A DNA stretch of 64,000 nucleotides from an uncultured Rhodanobacteraceae bacterium (GTDB lineage: Bacteria; Pseudomonadota; Gammaproteobacteria; Xanthomonadales; SZUA-5): NCBI GenBank assembly GCA_937928755.1, contig CALEZI010000050.1, positions 1-64,000 on the forward strand, written 5' to 3'. The notes beneath the pieces were generated by a model. That model ran no database searches. It saw nothing but the letters and a program-made list of their open reading frames with translations, and was not told the origin of the DNA. The position numbers were made by a program, and so were the translations under genes. The stretch's first letter is position 1, and every line of letters starts with the position of its first letter. This document shows positions 23,134-32,369 of the stretch, piece after piece.

Positions 23134-25509
23134 ATGTCGGAATCGCCGCCATCGCAGATACCGGGTTACGAGCTTCTGCGGGAGCTCGGGGCCGGCGGCA
23201 TGGCGACCGTTTACCTGGCCAACCAGACCTCGCTCGATCGCAAGGTTGCGATCAAGGTGCTGCGCGTCACCAGCCGCGACGTCGGGACCGAGGGCGAGCG
23301 CACCGAGAAGCGCTTCCTGCGCGAAGGTCGCATGCTGGCGCGGTTGTCGCACAAGAACGTCTGCGGCATCTACGACATTGCCAAGGTCGGCAACCTCGCT
23401 TACATCGCGATGGAGTTCATCGAAGGCGGCACGCTGGGCGATCGCCTGCGCAGCGGCATGACCGCCGGCGACGCCATCAGCGTCATCGTGCAACTGGCCG
23501 GTGCGCTGTCGGCGGCACATGCGATCGGCATCGTCCACCGCGATCTGAAGCCGGCCAACGTGATGATGCGCGGCAAGGTGCCGGTGCTCACCGACTTCGG
23601 CATCGCCCGCGACCTGTCGTCGGACCGTACCGAGATCACCGGCGACAATATCCTCGGCACGCCGAATTACATGAGCCCGGAGCAGATCAGCGGCAAGCCG
23701 ATCGACGGGCGCTCCGATGTTTATTCGCTCGGCGCCATGCTTTTCGAGCTGCTGACCGGGCGTCAGCCGTACCAGGGCGATTCGCCGATCGCGGTGTGCA
23801 TGCAGCACCTGCAAGCGCCGATCCCCGAGTTGCCGCAGCAGTTCGCCGAACTGCAGCCGATCATCGACGGCATGATGGCGAAGGATCGCGACGATCGATT
23901 CGCCGACATGGCCAGCGTGGTCGTGGCGCTGCGCGCGGCGCTGATCGACAGCGAGACGCTGCGCGCGGCGCTCAAGTTCGACACCGAACTGCCGTGGTCG
24001 GAGCAATTGCGCGAATTGGGATTCTCCTTCGACGGGCCTGGTGCGGATACCCTGCGCGAGGCGATGAAGCGCTCGGCGGAGGGCAAGAGTCAGTTGCCGA
24101 AAGGCTCGACGCAGCGAATGAAGGCGCTGCCCGCGGAGCCCACGCCGCCATCGCCACCTGTGCCGTCGCCGCCGCGCTTCGGCATGCGCGAACGCGCGAT
24201 CGCGGCGGTGGTTGTGCTGGCGCTGGTGGTCGCCGGGCTGTGGTGGGGCTTGTCCGAGGAGAAGCTGTCGCCGGAACAGGAATCGCTGCTGTCGATTGCG
24301 GCGGCGGCATTCGACAACCAGATGCGGGACGGCAAGCTGGTGGTTCCGAGCAACGACAGCGCGCTCAACAGCCTGCGCAGCATCTACGTCATTTCGCGCC
24401 AGCATCCCGAGGTGCTGGCGCGGCAGCAGGCCTTCCGCAAGGAGGTTGAGCGCCAGGTCGACCAGCTCGCCGGCAATGCGCAGTTCGGCGAGGCGCGCAA
24501 ACTGCTCAGCGACGCCGCCCTGGTGTTCGACGACGCCGACCTCACCCAGCGCCTGGCGAGCATCGACCAGGCGCAGCAGAACCAGCGCCGCGATGTCGAC
24601 ATTGCGGCGCGCAGCGCCGATGTGGAGGCAATTCTCGACGCGCCGGGCGGCGTCCAGGACGCACGCCTCGCCGCGGCGCTGGGCGAGCTCAAGTTGCTGA
24701 CCGGCGAAAGCGATGCCCGTTACCGCGCGCTGATCGATCGCATCGCCGCAGCGCTGACCAGCGCGGTGCAACAGTCGGTCGCGGCGCGGCAACTGGAGAC
24801 CGCCGTCGCTGCGCGCGACCGCATGCGCGAGCTGATTCCAGAATCGGAGGCCACGCGCGCCGCCAGTGCCGCCGTCGAACGTTTGTCCGCGCTGTCGGCG
24901 GCGGAAGCCACGCAAGGCGAACTGGTGGCCCTGCTGCAGGACGGATCGCGGCTGACGCCGGCCAGCATCGATCAGGTATTGGCCGGCCTGCCCGTGTTGG
25001 AGGCCGCCGGACTCGGCGAGCAGTCGGCCACGCTGAGCGCGCGCCTGCTGACGCTGACCGAGGACGCAGCGCGGCGCGCGCTGGCCGCCAAAGACCTGTC
25101 AGCCGCGCGCGCGCTGCTGGCGCCGGTCGCGTTGCGTTATCCGGAAAACGCCGACTTGCGCAAGCTCGACCAGGACCTGCTCGCAGAAGAGACCGCATTG
25201 GTGCAACGCGCGCGTGCCGACGAAGAGGCGCAACGCGCGGGTCGGCTGGCACTCGATGCGGCGCCGTGGGGCAAGCTGGTGTCGATCGTCGGCGCCGACG
25301 GCAGCGAGCAGGCGCTTGGCGCCGACCGCACCACGCCGCTGGTGCTGACGCTGCCGGAAGGCCGCTACAAGGTCACCCTGACCGGACCGGACGGCAGCAC
25401 CCGCAGAGAGGCTGATGCCACGGTCACCCGCGGCCAGCTCAGCGTCGCCGAACTCAGCTTCGCCGCGATCGATGCCGATACCTACCTGAAACAGGCGGGT
25501 TATCGATGA
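23134..25509 (+). CDS. Transmembrane Ser/Thr protein kinase with PEGA-like C-terminal domain
   Basis: 791-residue Hanks-type kinase. The catalytic domain (about 12-270) is complete: glycine loop ELGAGGMATVYLAN, Lys41 in VAIKVL, HRDLKPANV with Asp137, Asp154 in DFG, and the SPEQ form of the APE motif at 181. A Pro-rich linker leads to one membrane helix (about 355-372). The extracytoplasmic part has long helical repeats and ends with a PEGA-like beta domain (TTPLVLTLPEGRYKVTLTGP), about 735-775. Kinases of this layout sense envelope signals. Its stop overlaps the start of the next gene (ATGA, 25506-25509), so the two are a coupled pair. Targets are unknown. Confidence 0.92.
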   Translation: MSESPPSQIPGYELLRELGAGGMATVYLANQTSLDRKVAIKVLRVTSRDVGTEGERTEKRFLREGRMLARLSHKNVCGIYDIAKVGNLAYIAMEFIEGGTLGDRLRSGMTAGDAISVIVQLAGALSAAHAIGIVHRDLKPANVMMRGKVPVLTDFGIARDLSSDRTEITGDNILGTPNYMSPEQISGKPIDGRSDVYSLGAMLFELLTGRQPYQGDSPIAVCMQHLQAPIPELPQQFAELQPIIDGMMAKDRDDRFADMASVVVALRAALIDSETLRAALKFDTELPWSEQLRELGFSFDGPGADTLREAMKRSAEGKSQLPKGSTQRMKALPAEPTPPSPPVPSPPRFGMRERAIAAVVVLALVVAGLWWGLSEEKLSPEQESLLSIAAAAFDNQMRDGKLVVPSNDSALNSLRSIYVISRQHPEVLARQQAFRKEVERQVDQLAGNAQFGEARKLLSDAALVFDDADLTQRLASIDQAQQNQRRDVDIAARSADVEAILDAPGGVQDARLAAALGELKLLTGESDARYRALIDRIAAALTSAVQQSVAARQLETAVAARDRMRELIPESEATRAASAAVERLSALSAAEATQGELVALLQDGSRLTPASIDQVLAGLPVLEAAGLGEQSATLSARLLTLTEDAARRALAAKDLSAARALLAPVALRYPENADLRKLDQDLLAEETALVQRARADEEAQRAGRLALDAAPWGKLVSIVGADGSEQALGADRTTPLVLTLPEGRYKVTLTGPDGSTRREADATVTRGQLSVAELSFAAIDADTYLKQAGYR

Positions 25510-26897
25510 GCCGTCAGCGTTTTCATCGGGCTGCGCTTGGCATCCTGCTGATGCTGGTGGCGAGTGTCGCCGTCGCCGATTACAAGAAGAATTATCTTGA
25601 TGGTGTCGATGCCGCCAAGAAGGGCCAGTGGGTCGAGGTACGCCGTTTGATGACCGCGGCGATCGCGGAACGACCCGATGCCGGCCGGGTGAGGTTCTAC
25701 GGCAGCATTCCGGAACCCTATGTGCCGCACTATTACCTTGGACTGGCCAACGCCAACCTGGGCGACTGTCCGTCGGCGCTCAGCGCGTTCAAGAACCCCG
25801 GCAGCAGTGCGCTGGTCGCCGGTTTGGCGAAAGAAGCGGCCGAGCTGGGCAGGGCGCGGGCACGCTGCGAGCAGCAGATGCTGGCGCAACAGAGCAAGCC
25901 GCCGGAGCCGCCCACGGCGACCACCGAGCCGGTTGCCGTGACCACGCCGCCGACGACCGAACCAAAGCCGGTGATCGTGGCGCAGAACCCGCCAGCGAGC
26001 GACACCCGACCGCCGGCAACCACGCCAACGGCGCCGACCGCGGTCGCACTGCCCGACGCGCGTATCGCCCCGGCCAGGGCGGCCATGAGCAAGGTCGATG
26101 CCCAGATCGCCAGCATCGAACGCCAGTTGAAGGCAGCGCCACTGGCAGGCACCGGCGACGCCCGCGGCCTGACGCGCGACCTCGACCTGCTTCGCCGCCA
26201 GCGGCAACAGTTGCTGACCAGCCTGGAACGCGCACGCAGCGGTGGCGATGGCAAGCTGCTGGGCAGCGTCGAAACCGATGCCGCCAAGCTCGGCAGCGAC
26301 CTCGCTATGCTCGGCGAACGCGTGCAGTCGGCCGGCGTTGGCCTGGCCCAGGCCTTGGAAGCGACGGCGCTGGAGCGGGCCCGCCGGCAGTCAGCTGATT
26401 TGGTGACGAAGATCGATCAGCGCCTCACCGAAGCACGCGCGGCGGGTGTCGAAGGAAGCGCGGCCGTGGCGGCGCTCGGGCCGGCGCGCACACAGTTGCA
26501 GCAGTTGGTTGCCGGCAGCGATCGCGCCGCCATCGAGCGCGCGCTGGCCGCGGCGACCAAGGCGACCGCGCAACTGGAGGCGGCCATTGCCGCTGCGCCC
26601 AAGCCGGCGCCGGAGCCGTTGCGCGCACTAGTCGGCGCCTACCTGACCGCGAAGTACGCCGAGGTTGCGCGCTGGGACAATGTTGCGGAACTGCCCGACG
26701 CCCGCGCCCGTGCCCAGGCGCACCTGCTGCGCGGAGCCGCGCGCTGGCACCTGTACGTGCGCGACGGCGAGCAGGACGGCAGCCTGCGCGCCGCGATCGA
26801 CAGCGATCTGCGCGAAGCCAAGCGTCTCGACCGCGCGCTCAAGCCGAATACGCAGGTCTTTTCGCCGAAGCTGGTGGAGCGTTTCGCGGCCTTGTGA
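25506..26897 (+). CDS. Exported helical-repeat protein coupled to the kinase
   Basis: 463 residues with a signal peptide (GILLMLVASVAVADYKK). The N-terminal third looks like TPR-type helical repeats (LDGVDAAKKGQWVEVRRLM, PYVPHYYLGLANANLGDCPS). A Pro/Thr-rich linker and a long coiled-coil region follow (MSKVDAQIASIERQLKAAP and LTRDLDLLRRQRQQLLTSL), with helical repeats again at the C-terminus. I do not recognise a named family. It overlaps the kinase gene by 4 bp and is periplasmic like the kinase's sensor part, so it is likely a partner that binds the sensor domain; that is inferred from position only. Confidence 0.75.
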   Translation: MSRQRFHRAALGILLMLVASVAVADYKKNYLDGVDAAKKGQWVEVRRLMTAAIAERPDAGRVRFYGSIPEPYVPHYYLGLANANLGDCPSALSAFKNPGSSALVAGLAKEAAELGRARARCEQQMLAQQSKPPEPPTATTEPVAVTTPPTTEPKPVIVAQNPPASDTRPPATTPTAPTAVALPDARIAPARAAMSKVDAQIASIERQLKAAPLAGTGDARGLTRDLDLLRRQRQQLLTSLERARSGGDGKLLGSVETDAAKLGSDLAMLGERVQSAGVGLAQALEATALERARRQSADLVTKIDQRLTEARAAGVEGSAAVAALGPARTQLQQLVAGSDRAAIERALAAATKATAQLEAAIAAAPKPAPEPLRALVGAYLTAKYAEVARWDNVAELPDARARAQAHLLRGAARWHLYVRDGEQDGSLRAAIDSDLREAKRLDRALKPNTQVFSPKLVERFAAL

Positions 26898-26960
26898 GCT
26901 AGTCCGCCGGGCGCGCTGGCGCGCGCTCAACGGGGCTCGCAGGTCGCGCTCCGGTCTCCC

Positions 26961-28232
26961 TCAGAAGCGCATCACGCCGGACACCGAATAGGTATCGACG
27001 ATATCGGAGAAATCCGCCGCCAGATCGAGCTGGAAGCTGGTAAATGCCCAGCCCAGGCCGAGGCTGAAATGGGTCTCGTCGTCGCCCTTGGTGAACAGGA
27101 CCGCATCGACGCAGGCCTCGAAATCGATGTTGCAATCGGTTGGGGTCGGACCGCCATAAGCGAGGCGGTGGTCCGGATCGAACCAGACGCCGGCGCGCAA
27201 GAACATCGGTGTCGCCATGTCGAGGAACGCGTATTCGGCGCCGAGGCGCACCTCGGTGCCATCGTCGACGTCGAGATTGGCGACCACCCCCGGGAAGATC
27301 GAATCGACGTCGTCGGTCAGCTTGCTGTACTCGACGAAGTTCACGTCCAGCGAGAACAGCCATGCATCGGTCGGGCGGAACGCCAGACCGGCGCTGAACA
27401 CATTCGGCACCGCGAATCCGGTCTTGACATCGGCGATCAGCGGATCGCCGTCGGCGTCCAGGTTCGAGCTGGTGTAGCTGAAGTCGCCGCCGTCGCGGTA
27501 AGCCAGCCCGAAGTTCCACTGCGGCGTGATCTGCCACAACGCGCCCAGCGAAAACACGATGTCGTCGTCGCTGCCGCGCTGGCGCTGCGAACTGCCCGGA
27601 TCGATTCCGCCGCGTGTCGTGCGCGAGGCCAGGGCGAAATCCGAATAGGCGATGGTCGCGCCGATCGAGAAGGTGTCCGAAACCGAAAAGCCCACCGCCG
27701 CACCGAAATTCTCGACCTCGTAGCTGATCGAGCCCAGCGCCGGGTCGATCCGTCCGGCCGGACCGAGGTCGTCGAGGTATTCGATCGCGTCGGCGTTCAC
27801 GCTGCCCTCGAAATCGCCCACGCGGTGGTAGAACAGCGAAAAGGTCGCGCGCTCGGTCGGGTACACGACGGATGCGAACGACACCTGCGAAACCGTGTCC
27901 GAGGTCGAGGCCTCGCCGACGCCACTGGCGTTGAAGGGATCGAGGGGAAACTCGCCGCCGGACGCATAGCTGCTGTCGAAGTCCGTGCTGCGCGCTTCCA
28001 GGCCGAACTCCGCCTTGCGCAGAATGGTCAGGCCGGCCGGGTTGGCATACGCGGCCGTCGCGTCGTCAGCCAGTCCGGTGAAGGCGCCGCCCAGTCCCAG
28101 CGAGCGTGCGCCCGGATTGGAGAAGTTGAACTGCAGGCCGCGGTTCAACTCGTCGTTGGTGATTGCCAGAGCGGCCGCAGGCGCCAGGGCCAGCGCCACC
28201 AACACTGCATGAGCGATAGCTTTGTGACGCAT
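26961..28232 (-). CDS. FadL/OmpP1-type outer-membrane transporter
   Basis: 423-residue outer-membrane beta-barrel of the FadL/TodX family, which moves long-chain fatty acids or other hydrophobic compounds across the outer membrane. It has a signal peptide, the characteristic hatch sequence NFSNPGARSLGLGGAFTGLA with DDATAAYANPAGL, many alternating beta strands, and a C-terminal Phe (SVSGVMRF), the BAM recognition signature. The assignment to the family is firm; the substrate is not. It is transcribed away from the large exported protein at 28693 and is convergent with the kinase-partner gene. Confidence 0.9.
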   Translation of the reverse strand: MRHKAIAHAVLVALALAPAAALAITNDELNRGLQFNFSNPGARSLGLGGAFTGLADDATAAYANPAGLTILRKAEFGLEARSTDFDSSYASGGEFPLDPFNASGVGEASTSDTVSQVSFASVVYPTERATFSLFYHRVGDFEGSVNADAIEYLDDLGPAGRIDPALGSISYEVENFGAAVGFSVSDTFSIGATIAYSDFALASRTTRGGIDPGSSQRQRGSDDDIVFSLGALWQITPQWNFGLAYRDGGDFSYTSSNLDADGDPLIADVKTGFAVPNVFSAGLAFRPTDAWLFSLDVNFVEYSKLTDDVDSIFPGVVANLDVDDGTEVRLGAEYAFLDMATPMFLRAGVWFDPDHRLAYGGPTPTDCNIDFEACVDAVLFTKGDDETHFSLGLGWAFTSFQLDLAADFSDIVDTYSVSGVMRF

Positions 28233-28692
28233 GACACCCCCGGTCGCGTTAAGGCTTTGGAAAGCAGGCGCAAACGTTAGCCCCTCCGTCCAACCAGGTC
28301 AATGTTGGTCACGATGCACCTTGCGCTGCCCAGCGATTCGCCCGGCGCAACCGCACGGCCCTGCCGGCACATCACCAGGTGACCAACGACGGACCTGCGG
28401 GCAGCAACTCGGACTACATGGGGATCGACACGCTGAGGCCGGGCCCGGCGCAGTGATCAAGTTGCACCGGCGCAGCGCGCTCGCGCGGCGGCGCGCCGGT
28501 TGCGCGAACGCCCGCATGCCGCAGTTAACATTCAAACGCGATTGAGACGTAAGATGGAGTGCCGCTTGGCCTCTGTGCCGGCGGTCGCGCGTTGTGCAGA
28601 TCAAGGCTGCCTTTTCGCCCACGCGTGGTTGACGGCCCAGGGGTCATCGACGGACGCGAATGGCGTGCTGTCCGAATCACGGAGGTGCTGCA
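28233..28692. other. 460-bp divergent intergenic region
   Basis: No gene is seen. The region separates the FadL-type porin (minus) and a large exported protein (plus). A 9-bp inverted repeat, GTTGGTCAC at 28304-28312 and GTGACCAAC at 28379-28387, lies nearer the porin. A weak promoter-like pair (TTAACA at 28525, TAAGAT at 28550, spacing 19) precedes the downstream gene. The downstream gene has a strong Shine-Dalgarno GGAGGTG at 28681-28687. Confidence 0.4.
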
Positions 28693-31600
28693 ATGAACAG
28701 GTTTTCTTCGGGTGCGCTGCTGTCGATGCTGTTGCTGGCCGGCGGGGCACTTGCGGCTGGCAACGCACCTCCCGGTTCGACGCGCGCGCCAGCGGCGCCC
28801 GCTGCGACCGGCGTGTCGTTGACCAATGTGTCCAGTTTCGAGGACCCGTGCGGCGGCGTGCGCTACAACGCCACGTTGACCTTCACCGGCACCACCAACG
28901 ATGGCGGCGGCAACGACACCGTCTGGCTGGTCATCTTCGATGATTCGGTCGAGAAGTTTGCGCAGACGTTCACCGCGCCGGTGAACCAGCAACGCTCGCA
29001 CCAGATTGCCGTCGAGTATCCGGGCAGTGTCGGTACCGTGGTCCCCGGTATCGGCATCTATGTTCGCGAAACCCGCACTTCCGGCGATCTGCTGGTATTC
29101 GACCCGTTCCTGCCGACGCGTCTTTCCACCTGCACCATCGGCGGCACGCCGCCGACGCTGGGGTTCAATCCGACCATCAACACGATCATTGCCTACGGCA
29201 GCAATGGCAGCGCCAGCCCGATCGGGGTCATCAATGCGGGTGGCGGCTCCGGCAGCGGCCCGGCGGCCACCACGACGCTGAGCAATTGCGTGATCAATTC
29301 GGGCGGCGCCGCATTTCCCACGAGTTCATTCAACCCGAATGTCAGCGCGGTTGGCAGCGGCAACCCGTCGCCGGCCAGTTTCAGCCTGCCGAATTGCGTT
29401 CCGCAGGCGACCGTGGTCTCCACCAGCATGCAATGCGCGGAAACCCGCGGCAGCGGCGGCACGGTGACGCAGCGCTTCTGGACGCTTTCCTGTCCTGCGG
29501 GTGCTGCGCCCGTGGCACCCCCACGGCTGGGCAGTCCGACGGTTGCGGCAGTGACGCCGAGCGGCGCGCTGCCCAACGGCAACAGTCAGGCGCCATCGAT
29601 ATCGCGCACCGGCAATCGCGTGGCCTACACCTCGGATGCCAGCAACATCGTTCCGGGCGATCCCAATAACAGCAACGACATCTTCCTGCGCGATCGGGTG
29701 ACGGCTACCACCACTCGCGTCAGCGCATTGGCCGCCCCGTTGAGCGCGGACCCCAACGAAGTTTTCGACGATCCGGCGATCTCGGCCGATGGCAATGTCG
29801 TGGCCTTCACTGGCGTTACCACCGGTCAGGTGTTTGCTGCCGCCGGAGGCGTCGGTCGCAAGATCAGCGCGAACGCAGCCGGTGTGCTCGGCAACGCCGA
29901 CTCCGCCAACGCGTTCCCGACCAATGATGGCTCGCAGGTGTTCTTCCAGTCGCGCGCGACCAACCTGCTCGCCGGCAGCGACGGCAATGGCAACACCGCC
30001 GACATCTTCGTCAAGAATCTGGGTAATGAGTCGGTCACGCTGGTCACGGTCGGGCCCAACGGTGAGCCGGCGGACGGTCCCAGCGCCGCGCCGTCGGCGT
30101 CCGCCGACGGCCAGACCGTCGTGTTCCATTCGCTGGCGACCAACATCGTGCCCGGTGGCGCGCCGACGCCGACTGCCTTCAGCCAGAACTTCGACAGCGT
30201 TACCGCGCCGACATTGCCGTCGGGTTGGAGCGCGCAGAACACGGTGTCCGGCAACGGCTTGCGCTGGGTGACCAGTGCCGGTGCCAGTCCGCCGGCGGCG
30301 AGCTTGCCCAACGCCGTCAGCGTCGACGAGGAAGGCGTGGTGTCGAACAAGCTGCTCGACAGCCCGTTGTTGACGCTGACAGCGCAGCCGGCGACGCTCA
30401 CGTTCCGCCGTTTCCATGACCTCGAGGTGGATGCCGGGGGCGCCTATGACGGCCTCGTGCTGGAACTGTCGGTCAACGGCGGTGGCTTCATTGATGCGGT
30501 CGGCGCCGGCGGGAGCTTCACCCAGGGCGGCTACACCGGTGTGATCTCCAGCAACTTCTCCAGTCCGATCGCCGGTCGCAGTGCCTGGACCGGTGCTACC
30601 GGCGGCAGTTATGCCACCACGGTGTACTCGCTGCCGGGCAACATCGCCGCCGGCAGCAGCGTGCGCTTCCGTTGGCGCCTGGCGACCGACGTGTCGGTCG
30701 CCGGCAATGGCGCGCGCATCGACAGCATCACTTCGACCAACCTGACGCAGCCGTCGACGGTGGTCGACAAGTTGCCGCCTGGCGTCAAGGCCGGCACCAT
30801 CCAGCAAGCGACGATGATGCGCGAATCGGGCCGCAGTCGCTTCTACTTGAGCCGCAACCGAACCACCGGCGAGCTCGGCAATGGCGACAGCACCAATGTC
30901 AGAGTGACGCCGGACGGCCGTTGGGCGGTGTTCGAATCCGACGCCACCAACCTGATCTCTGGCGACACCAACGGTTTCAAGGACATCTTCCGCGTCGAGG
31001 TCGTCAACAACCAGGTGGTCGGCATGGACAAGGTGACGGTGACCAAGGCCGGCGTACAGGCCAACGGTCCCAGCTTCCTGCCGCAGATCAGCGACGATGG
31101 ACTGCTGATCACCTTCCAGACCGAAGCCACCAACCTGGTTCCGCCGGACACCAACGGGCAACCGGACGTGATGGTGAAGTCGATGATCACCGGCGACGTA
31201 CTGCGCATGTCGCAGACCACGGACGGGCAGGAGCCCAACGGACTTACCGTGCTGCCGGTGATCTCCGGCGACGGCAGTACGCTCGCTTTCTGCACGCTCG
31301 CCACCAATGTCGCGCCGGGGGACAACAACAATGCGGCCGACATGCTCACCTCCAGCATCCAGAGCGGACTGCCGCGCGACGAGCCCGGCCTGGTGCGCTT
31401 CACCTTGCCGACGCCGAATCCGCCGAATGCCAACTGCCCGGCCGGATTCTTCAGCGCGGTGGTCGACGATGGCCCGGGCGCCGGCTTGACCTCGGGCGCT
31501 TTCGGGGTGGAGGTGCTGCTCGACGATCCGGGTACCCGGGTGCTTGCCGGTGGCCTCAACTTCGGCGGCCTGATCGATGTCAGCCAGGTCGGTTTCGCGG

Positions 31601-32124
31601 CCTTCAACATCGCCAACCCGGCGAACGAATCGCAACGCCTGAATCTGTCGCTGAGCGGCAGCCCGTCGAGCAGTTCGAGCGCCAGCTACCCGGTGCGCGT
31701 GCGCATCGCCCGGCGCACGGCGACCACCACCGATGTCGTTTTCGACAGTACGCAGACGATCTCGCTGACCAGCCCGTTCACCACCACCATCGATCTGCCG
31801 CCGGCATTCTATGAGGCCACCGTGGCGCCCACTTCCGGGACCACCGGCGGTGCTCCAGAAGGTCAGTTCTTCTTCTCGCTGACGACCAGCTTCATCAATC
31901 GTCCCGGCGGCGGTTTCCAGGGTGGCGCAGTGGTCGGCGGTTATCACGCCCCGCACCCCTTTGGTGGGGTCAGCGGTTTTGCGGCTTTCTGCCTGGCGAC
32001 GCCGCATACCACCAGTGTGCGCGTGCTGTCGCAACCGAGTTACGGGCCGGCGGGTGCCAAAGACCTGCGCTTGCGCATGCAGGATGCGCAACAGCGCGAT
32101 GTGGTGGTGGTGCCGTCGAACTGA
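28693..32124 (+). CDS. Exported TolB-like beta-propeller protein with inserted jelly-roll and shared C-terminal module
   Basis: 1143 residues with a signal peptide (LLSMLLLAGGALAAGN). After an Ig-like opening and a Gly/Ser/Asn-rich stretch, WD40/TolB-like blades run from about 280: NRVAYTSDASNIVPGDPNN, GSQVFFQSRATNLLAG, RWAVFESDATNLISGDTNG, LLITFQTEATNLVPPDTNG. Between blades, about 495-680, lies a jelly-roll/MAM-like domain (FSQNFDSVTAPTLPSGW to RFRWRLATDVSVAGNGARID), followed by more blades. The last 230 residues (about 914-1143) are the module shared with four other proteins in the window, preceded by the linker LPTPNPPNANCPAGFF. Start ATG 28693 has GGAGGTG seven bases upstream. No catalytic motif is seen; a secreted or surface binding role is likely. 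Confidence 0.85.
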   Translation: MNRFSSGALLSMLLLAGGALAAGNAPPGSTRAPAAPAATGVSLTNVSSFEDPCGGVRYNATLTFTGTTNDGGGNDTVWLVIFDDSVEKFAQTFTAPVNQQRSHQIAVEYPGSVGTVVPGIGIYVRETRTSGDLLVFDPFLPTRLSTCTIGGTPPTLGFNPTINTIIAYGSNGSASPIGVINAGGGSGSGPAATTTLSNCVINSGGAAFPTSSFNPNVSAVGSGNPSPASFSLPNCVPQATVVSTSMQCAETRGSGGTVTQRFWTLSCPAGAAPVAPPRLGSPTVAAVTPSGALPNGNSQAPSISRTGNRVAYTSDASNIVPGDPNNSNDIFLRDRVTATTTRVSALAAPLSADPNEVFDDPAISADGNVVAFTGVTTGQVFAAAGGVGRKISANAAGVLGNADSANAFPTNDGSQVFFQSRATNLLAGSDGNGNTADIFVKNLGNESVTLVTVGPNGEPADGPSAAPSASADGQTVVFHSLATNIVPGGAPTPTAFSQNFDSVTAPTLPSGWSAQNTVSGNGLRWVTSAGASPPAASLPNAVSVDEEGVVSNKLLDSPLLTLTAQPATLTFRRFHDLEVDAGGAYDGLVLELSVNGGGFIDAVGAGGSFTQGGYTGVISSNFSSPIAGRSAWTGATGGSYATTVYSLPGNIAAGSSVRFRWRLATDVSVAGNGARIDSITSTNLTQPSTVVDKLPPGVKAGTIQQATMMRESGRSRFYLSRNRTTGELGNGDSTNVRVTPDGRWAVFESDATNLISGDTNGFKDIFRVEVVNNQVVGMDKVTVTKAGVQANGPSFLPQISDDGLLITFQTEATNLVPPDTNGQPDVMVKSMITGDVLRMSQTTDGQEPNGLTVLPVISGDGSTLAFCTLATNVAPGDNNNAADMLTSSIQSGLPRDEPGLVRFTLPTPNPPNANCPAGFFSAVVDDGPGAGLTSGAFGVEVLLDDPGTRVLAGGLNFGGLIDVSQVGFAAFNIANPANESQRLNLSLSGSPSSSSSASYPVRVRIARRTATTTDVVFDSTQTISLTSPFTTTIDLPPAFYEATVAPTSGTTGGAPEGQFFFSLTTSFINRPGGGFQGGAVVGGYHAPHPFGGVSGFAAFCLATPHTTSVRVLSQPSYGPAGAKDLRLRMQDAQQRDVVVVPSN

Positions 32125-32144
32125 CGGGTGCCAGCCGCGCCCGT

Positions 32145-32222
32145 TGGGGGCGGGCTTGTGCCGCGAGCCTCGAAACACCCGAGCTCGCGGGACAGGCCCG
32201 CTTTCACTCGGGGCGCTTGTGT
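32145..32222. repeat. Degenerate family F REP-like element
   Basis: GGGCGGGCTTGTGCCGCGAG and, inverted, CTCGCGGGACAGGCCCGCTT, with GGGGCGC-type ends. It is a diverged relative of the element inside xdhB (8321-8400). It lies in the 245-bp gap between two exported-protein genes and could form a hairpin after the first one, without a T-tract. Confidence 0.6.
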
Positions 32223-32369
32223 GCCGGCAGCAGCGACCTTGAGTCGCGCGCTCCGACCATGATGGTCGCCAACGATCCCGATCGCGCTGGGTTCGCCAGA
32301 ACACAGCGCCGCCACCATCGACAGGTGTACAGTCACCCTTGTTGCGTCAATCACGTTGCGGAGTAGCCC

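Noticed and set aside
29326..32304. Long minus-strand open frame opposite the propeller protein (992 residues)
   Set aside because: The coding strand has a signal peptide, domains and a strong ribosome-binding site; the opposite frame is Arg/His/Gly-rich and without family resemblance. The same holds for 39823-42660 and 19504-21255.
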